This document shows positions 59,706-64,000 of a stretch of 64,000 bases of DNA, one piece after another. The position numbers and the translations under genes are program-made. The notes beneath the pieces were generated by a model. The model worked only from the letters and a program-made list of their open reading frames with translations. It had not been told where the DNA came from and ran no database searches. Source of the DNA: Fictibacillus enclensis (lineage in GTDB: Bacteria > Bacillota > Bacilli > Bacillales > Fictibacillaceae); NCBI RefSeq assembly GCF_001457035.1, contig NZ_KQ758618.1:558001-622000 (forward strand), in the 5' to 3' direction. Numbering within the stretch: the stretch's first letter is position 1; every line of letters begins with the position of its first letter.

Positions 59706-61079
59706 TCATGAAATCTCATATTTTTGCATTTTTCGAACGACTGATGGCTGGCTGATGCCGAGTGCATGGGCCATTTGGGTGGTCGTTTTGTATTGATCTC
59801 TGGCTTCCTGAATCATTTGTTTTTCCACATTCTCTATAACTTCTTTTAACGGCTTTGATAGAGGAGCAGGGATAACGGGGGAAGGATAGGATTCTTTGAG
59901 ATAGTCTGGCAGATGTTCAGTTGTGATGAGAGAGGTGGGGGAGATGACCACGAGGCGTTCCATAAGGTTAAGGAGCTCCCGGACGTTGCCTTTCCAGTCA
60001 TATTGAAGCAGGTGATGAATGACTGCTTCATCCAGCCGTTTTTCTCGTTTGTATTTCTCCTGCAGCACCTCCAGAATGTAGTGGATCAAGGGAATAATGT
60101 CTTCTGTTCTTTGGCGCAATGGTGGAATGGTCAGTGGCACCACATTCAGCCGAAAATAAAGATCCTCCCGGAAAACCTTTTCTTCAATGGCCTTTTCCAG
60201 GTCTTTATTAGTTGCAGAAATCAGCCGGAAGTCAACTGAAATCGGCTTTGTTCCACCGACTCTATAAAACTTTTTTTCCTGAATGCATTTCAAAACCTTG
60301 ACCTGGTGGGCCAGGGGGAGTTCGCCGATCTCATCAAGAAAAAGAGTGCCACCATCAGCCAATTCAGCGAGACCGAGCTTGCCTTTGCGGCTGGCACCGG
60401 TAAACGCTCCAGCCTCGTAGCCGAAAAACTCTGCTTCAAATAAAGATTCCGGAATCGCCCCGCAATTGACTTCGATAAAAGGCCCTTGGTTTCTTGCACT
60501 TTTGTTATGGATAAATCGTGCGATCAGTGATTTCCCGACTCCCGATTCACCGAGAAGAAGAACATTCACATCCACGTCCGCCACTTGCAGCGAAGTGGTC
60601 AAAACATTCTTCATCCCGGCACTGTTGGCAATAATTCCGCTGTCATAAAGCTGGAGGCTTCGCAGGAGGTCGAGTTCACTTTTGACCCGCTCCATTTCTC
60701 CTTCCATTGTTTGCAGGAATTTGCGAAGCTCCAACAGCTCTGTCACGTCATGCGAATAACTCACTACCCGAAAGATTTCGCCGTTCTCGTTCAAAACAGG
60801 GATCCCGGTCACTAGCAGCTTTTTTCCTTTATTCGTCGTTTGAACAAACGTAATTTTTTTCTTTTCCTTTAAAACCATCGGTGTTGCGATGGGTGTAAAC
60901 AATCCTTCTGCCGCAAGCTGATAGACTGATTTGCCGAGCAGACTTTCAGAAGTAACTCCGTAAATTTTGCCGGTGGCCTCACTAACCTTCAATATAGTCC
61001 CATCCACATTGGTGACCAAAATATCATCCTGAAGAGAATGGAGAATGGCCTCATTTTCATTCCATGACGATAAACTCAT
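59706..61079 (-). CDS. sigma-54-dependent enhancer-binding regulator with PAS domain
   Basis: The product has 457 residues; ATG 61079 follows GAAGGCGGTTAGTC; a longer frame to 61256 has no site. A PAS domain (about 10-120: ILVTNVDGTILKVSEATG) is followed by a coiled-coil linker and an AAA+ domain: Walker A GESGVGKSLIARFIH, sigma-54 contact loop GAFTGA, Walker B GGTLFLDEIG, and the arginine-finger region REDLYFRLNVVPL. A C-terminal Fis-type helix-turn-helix (TTTQMAHALGISQPSVVRKM) follows. It is RocR-like and should activate the adjacent -24/-12 promoter on sensing a substrate in the PAS domain. Confidence 0.9.
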   Translation of the reverse strand: MSLSSWNENEAILHSLQDDILVTNVDGTILKVSEATGKIYGVTSESLLGKSVYQLAAEGLFTPIATPMVLKEKKKITFVQTTNKGKKLLVTGIPVLNENGEIFRVVSYSHDVTELLELRKFLQTMEGEMERVKSELDLLRSLQLYDSGIIANSAGMKNVLTTSLQVADVDVNVLLLGESGVGKSLIARFIHNKSARNQGPFIEVNCGAIPESLFEAEFFGYEAGAFTGASRKGKLGLAELADGGTLFLDEIGELPLAHQVKVLKCIQEKKFYRVGGTKPISVDFRLISATNKDLEKAIEEKVFREDLYFRLNVVPLTIPPLRQRTEDIIPLIHYILEVLQEKYKREKRLDEAVIHHLLQYDWKGNVRELLNLMERLVVISPTSLITTEHLPDYLKESYPSPVIPAPLSKPLKEVIENVEKQMIQEARDQYKTTTQMAHALGISQPSVVRKMQKYEIS

Positions 61080-61337
61080 GACTAACCGCCTTCTATTATC
61101 CGTTTTTGAATAATTATTTATTTCTGAATAGTATAAACGAAGGAATTCAGCCTGCCAACCACTGATTTTCTTTGTTGTATAGGCAATAATCTTCTTTTTA
61201 CACATACAATAAAAAATACAAATCAAAGAAACGGTAGAAATGAATGACGATATCATTCCAATACATTCGAAAATTTACTAAAATTAAAGGTAAAGGACAT
61301 GCAGAGCAGGCAAGAAGAATGAGATGGAGTGAAGAAG

Positions 61338-61991
61338 ATGGAGTATATTGTTTATGATCTGGAAATGACAAACCGGCTGTCGGAAATCATTGAAATTGGG
61401 GCAGTGCGTTTGGGATGGATAAATAGTGAATTGGTGGTTTTGGATACCTTTCAATCTTTTGTTCAGCCCAAGATGGATAGTTTAAATACGCGCATTACCA
61501 ATCTGACCGGGATTACAAAAAAGGATTTGATCAATGCGCAGCCGTTTACTTCGGTCATCAAAGACTTCAGGGACTGGATCGGGAAAAAGGAGTATTATTT
61601 GTGTTCATGGGGTCCGGAAGACAAATGGGCACTGATTACAGATTCCACTTACCATAAAACCTCTATTGACTGGATCATCAATCACAATGACCTTCAGTTT
61701 TTGTTCAGCCTTCTACATGAAAGCGATAAAGGTTTCCGGTACGGGCTTTCACGGGCGCTGAATAAGCTGCAAATCTCACTGGAAGGTTCCCAGCACAGAG
61801 CGCTGGATGACGCGATGAACACCGCAAAAATCTTTCTGGCCATTCATAAGGATATAAATCTTGAAAAAAATCCCCGCTCCTACCTGGAATCCAAAATTTT
61901 TGAACCAGAAAAGCTTGTCTATCAATCAAAGGATGAAGAAGAAGACAAGTCATCCTCTCCGTTTGCATCTTTGTCCAATTTATTTGGATAA
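61338..61991 (+). CDS. 3'-5' exonuclease, DnaQ-like (KapD-type)
   Basis: The product has 217 residues; ATG 61338 lies 8 bases after GGAG. DEDDh motifs: Exo I VYDLEMT, Exo II near SWGPEDKWAL, and Exo III HRALDDAMNTAKIF. Such exonucleases degrade DNA or RNA from 3' ends; in Bacillus the KapD protein of this type is tied to sporulation initiation. The C-terminus has an acidic/Ser tail (EEEDKSSSPFASL). Function in this organism is not proven. Confidence 0.85.
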   Translation: MEYIVYDLEMTNRLSEIIEIGAVRLGWINSELVVLDTFQSFVQPKMDSLNTRITNLTGITKKDLINAQPFTSVIKDFRDWIGKKEYYLCSWGPEDKWALITDSTYHKTSIDWIINHNDLQFLFSLLHESDKGFRYGLSRALNKLQISLEGSQHRALDDAMNTAKIFLAIHKDINLEKNPRSYLESKIFEPEKLVYQSKDEEEDKSSSPFASLSNLFG

Positions 61992-62200
61992 CTTTTAGGA
62001 TTTCCGGGCATTATATTTATAAAACTTTAGCTTTCCAAACATTCTTCTGATATAGGAAAATACGTTGAGAAAACCGACAGAAGAAATAGGGATAAAGTTG
62101 CGTAAAACCAGAAAAAGTAAGATATGTCGGCATTTGACGAAATGTTTTTATAGGAAAATGACCTTATATCTTTGATAATAAAGTGGAGGGGGTGATCTAG
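61992..62200. other. intergenic region
   Basis: About 210 bases with no credible gene. It should hold the promoter of the small gene at 62201; no clear -35/-10 pair or structured element is seen. Confidence 0.35.
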
Positions 62201-62428
62201 TTGGAATCCACGTATTATATTACGAACAAGAACAACCAGCTTCTGGAATTAATTAACACTATTGATTATATGGCTACAGAAGCAACGGTAGAAGAATTGG
62301 ATTGCATTGTGAGGCTAAAAGAAGAACTGATCGCTAAGGATGGTATACATGTGTCACCGGAGCAGTATAACAGTATCATCTCAATCCTGTTGAAATTCGT
62401 CCCAACATACATAAAAGAAGTATCATGA
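62201..62428 (+). CDS. small protein of unknown function (75 aa)
   Basis: A TTG start follows TGGAGGGGGTGATCTAG. The product begins MESTYYITNKNNQLLELINT and contains EELDCIVRLKEELIAKDG and YNSIISILLKFVPTYIKEV; it is helical, soluble and without catalytic motifs. A strong terminator follows immediately. I do not recognise the family. Confidence 0.6.
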   Translation: MESTYYITNKNNQLLELINTIDYMATEATVEELDCIVRLKEELIAKDGIHVSPEQYNSIISILLKFVPTYIKEVS

Positions 62429-62461
62429 CCTGCAGTCGTGCCTGCAGGTTTTGTTTTTTTC
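62428..62461 (+). terminator. terminator
   Basis: ACCTGCAG/CTGCAGGT stem with a 6-nt loop, then TTTGTTTTTTT. Confidence 0.88.
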
Positions 62462-62497
62462 ATAAAAAGAGGGAGCAGCTCAATGGCTGCCCCTTCT
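62462..62497 (-). terminator. terminator after the small minus-strand gene
   Basis: On the minus strand GGGGCAGC pairs with GCTGCTCCC and runs into TCTTTTTATG. Confidence 0.75.
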
Positions 62498-62514
62498 TTT
62501 TGTTATTCTTTTTG

Positions 62515-62679
62515 TTATTCTTTATTTTTTTGCTTTTTTTGCTTCTGGTCTTTTTCTTTCTGGGATTCGGTATCGAAAGTTTCTCGTTGTTCGATTGCTC
62601 CCTGTTCAAAAACGTCCTCAACGTTCTCTTTGGTCTTTTCATTGCCTTTTTGATTTTGATTCTTTTGTTCATCTTTCAT
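62515..62679 (-). CDS. small hydrophilic protein, unknown function (54 aa)
   Basis: ATG 62679 is preceded by TAGGAGGGATAAACC, a strong site. The product begins MKDEQKNQNQKGNEKTKENV and ends KDQKQKKQKNKE; it is highly charged and probably disordered. An overlapping frame on the same strand lacks a good site and is rejected. The gene has its own terminator. Confidence 0.65.
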   Translation of the reverse strand: MKDEQKNQNQKGNEKTKENVEDVFEQGAIEQRETFDTESQKEKDQKQKKQKNKE

Positions 62680-62919
62680 GGTTTATCCCTCCTACTGTAC
62701 ACTATATAACGTTCCCTCTGAGGCTGTTTATAAACATTCTTCACTATCACAACGGAACGATCGCTTCATTTTTTTTAAAAGTGGATAAGTTTTCAATAGA
62801 ATAGGGACCCTTTAAATAGTTGACTGAAAACAGAAAAAACATTTGGGAAACTCGGTTTTTGTCGAATTATGGTATAATGGTCTTTGTTCAAAATTTCTGA
62901 TGATTAGGCGGTGTTAATG

Positions 62920-64000
62920 ATGGACAACAAACAAGAAAAGTCCTCATCCTTTGTTCCCTACATTCCCTCATCGCGATCATTGCCGGAGTTAACTGCGGTT
63001 GCTATCATTTTTGGTATCATTTTGGCGATTGTTTTTGGTGCGGCAAACGCGTATTTGGGACTTAAAGTAGGTTTGACAGTTTCCGCTTCCATTCCTGCGG
63101 CGGTCATATCCATGGGGGTATTGAGAGGGATCTTCCGAAGGGATTCGATTCTTGAAAACAATATCGTACAGACGATGACAACAGCGGGAGAAGCGATTGG
63201 AGCTGGAGCTGTATTTACGCTTCCGGCCTTCTTCCTTCTGGATATTGATTTATCACAGACGGTTATTATATTTATTGTACTTACCGGCGGGCTGCTCGGC
63301 GTCTTTATGATGGTCCCATTGCGTCAGATGTTGATTGTCAAAGAGCATGGAAATTTGCCTTACCCGGAAGGAACGGCGTGTGCCGAAGTTCTGAAGTCCG
63401 GTGAAAAGGGCGGGGCCAATGCCAAGACAGTGGCCATCGGATTCTTGTTCGGCGGTCTTGTAAAAGTTTTGGGAGACGGCTTTATGCTCTTTAAAACAGA
63501 AATTGAAACGCAAGTGGGCAAACTTAAGAATACAGTGGTTGGTATGGATATATTCCCTGCCCTGCTCGGTGTGGGTTATATTATCGGGCCGCGAATTGCC
63601 GGACAGATGCTTGCTGGCGGTTTGCTGGCGTGGATTGTATTGATTCCTGCCATCGCATTTTTTGGTGCAGACAGCACAACGGCTATATTTCCTGCAGAAG
63701 ATCCGATCGGCAAGCTGGATGCCTGGGGAATCTGGGATAGCTATATCAAGTATATCGGCGCAGGCGCCGTGGCAGTAGCCGGATTGATTACGCTGCTAAA
63801 AACGATGCCAACATTGATTTCCACGGCTGCCAAGACCATGAAGGGGCTGTCTGATGGTTCGGTTGGAGAAGGAATTGAGCGTACCGATAAAGATATGCCA
63901 TTCCGCTATGTTATTTTAGGAGTCGTTGCCCTCGTTATTATTATTGGTGCAGCACCGGTGACAAACGTTGGGTTTATTGGTGCGATTGCCATTGCCATCT
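62920..64000 (+). CDS. OPT-family oligopeptide transporter (partial, runs off the window)
   Basis: At least 360 residues from ATG 62920 (AGGCGGTGTTA upstream; ATG 62917 is also possible). OPT signatures: ELTAVAIIFGIILAIVFGAA, NAYLGLKVGLTVSASIPAAV, the NNIVQTMTTAGEAIGAGAVF block and LPYPEGTACAEVLKSGE. These membrane proteins import oligopeptides or metal chelates. The C-terminal half is outside the window. An extended -10 (TATGGTATAATGG) lies near 62868-62880. Confidence 0.88.
   Translation, partial: MDNKQEKSSSFVPYIPSSRSLPELTAVAIIFGIILAIVFGAANAYLGLKVGLTVSASIPAAVISMGVLRGIFRRDSILENNIVQTMTTAGEAIGAGAVFTLPAFFLLDIDLSQTVIIFIVLTGGLLGVFMMVPLRQMLIVKEHGNLPYPEGTACAEVLKSGEKGGANAKTVAIGFLFGGLVKVLGDGFMLFKTEIETQVGKLKNTVVGMDIFPALLGVGYIIGPRIAGQMLAGGLLAWIVLIPAIAFFGADSTTAIFPAEDPIGKLDAWGIWDSYIKYIGAGAVAVAGLITLLKTMPTLISTAAKTMKGLSDGSVGEGIERTDKDMPFRYVILGVVALVIIIGAAPVTNVGFIGAIAIAI

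Noticed and set aside
59706-61256. extended N-terminus of the enhancer-binding protein with a membrane segment
   Set aside because: The extra 59 codons have no ribosome site at the far start and no homology to PAS-EBP regulators; ATG 61079 has a good site.
62460-62672. 70-residue Lys-rich minus-strand frame
   Set aside because: It overlaps, in another frame, the 54-residue gene at 62515-62679 that has a strong GGAGG site and a following terminator; the Lys-rich reading comes from the A-rich sequence.

Overview
The window is a chromosomal segment of a low-to-moderate GC, endospore-forming Firmicute of the Bacillaceae. Support comes from two CotF-type spore coat proteins, a tiny YjcZ-type spore protein, purine-rich Shine-Dalgarno sequences (GGAGG/AGGAGG), frequent TTG/GTG starts, U-tailed terminators, a YolD remnant and a copy of the interspersed repeat common in Bacillaceae. 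The genus cannot be fixed from sequence alone; a Fictibacillus- or Bacillus-like organism fits.

Layout. 1-3.7 kb (minus): PsiE-family membrane protein (partial), DUF1641 protein and a molybdopterin formate dehydrogenase with an N-terminal iron-sulfur region. 4.1-9.7 kb: amino-acid permease, DUF4015 lipoprotein, two exported coiled-coil proteins, a GlpP-like protein and a HAD sugar phosphatase. 9.7-12.1 kb (minus): MFS carrier plus TIM-barrel isomerase; two structured leaders here share an identical 13-nt motif. 12.4-14.3 kb: secreted lamin-tail/FN3 protein. 14.6-23.5 kb: oligosaccharide ABC importer (no ATPase), YesMN-type two-component system and GH13 alpha-glucosidase; importer and glucosidase promoters share a 43-bp block. 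23.6-24.5 kb: ArsR/SRPBCC pair.

24.7-35.8 kb is an aromatic catabolic island: MerR regulator with a matching 19-bp-spacer promoter, UbiD/UbiX decarboxylase, enol-lactone hydrolase, carboxymuconolactone-decarboxylase-like protein, 3-oxoacid CoA-transferase, muconate cycloisomerase, DUF3870 protein, thiolase, catechol 1,2-dioxygenase and an aromatic-acid MFS carrier. Together these would take a hydroxybenzoate through catechol to acetyl-CoA and succinyl-CoA. No recognisable muconolactone isomerase (CatC) is present.

35.9-43.3 kb is mixed: small membrane protein, a 21-bp tandem array, HAD dehalogenase, pirin, MurB, then a decayed integrative element about 3 kb long. The element is bounded by an intact tRNA-Ala and a duplicated 46-nt tRNA 3' segment and contains remnants of a tyrosine integrase, a serine recombinase and YolD, with one intact secreted phytase-esterase-like gene.

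43.4-55.3 kb: two spore coat genes and a complete peptidoglycan amino-sugar recycling locus (NagZ, NamZ, NagA, NagB, NagR, MurP, MupG, MurQ, NagP) with two identical NagR operators. 55.4-61.1 kb: a second short-period array, a YjcZ protein and a sigma-54-controlled guanidino-acid catabolic operon (enhancer-binding protein, aminotransferase, ureohydrolase, sodium symporter). 61.3-64 kb: DnaQ-type exonuclease, two small proteins and the start of an OPT oligopeptide transporter.
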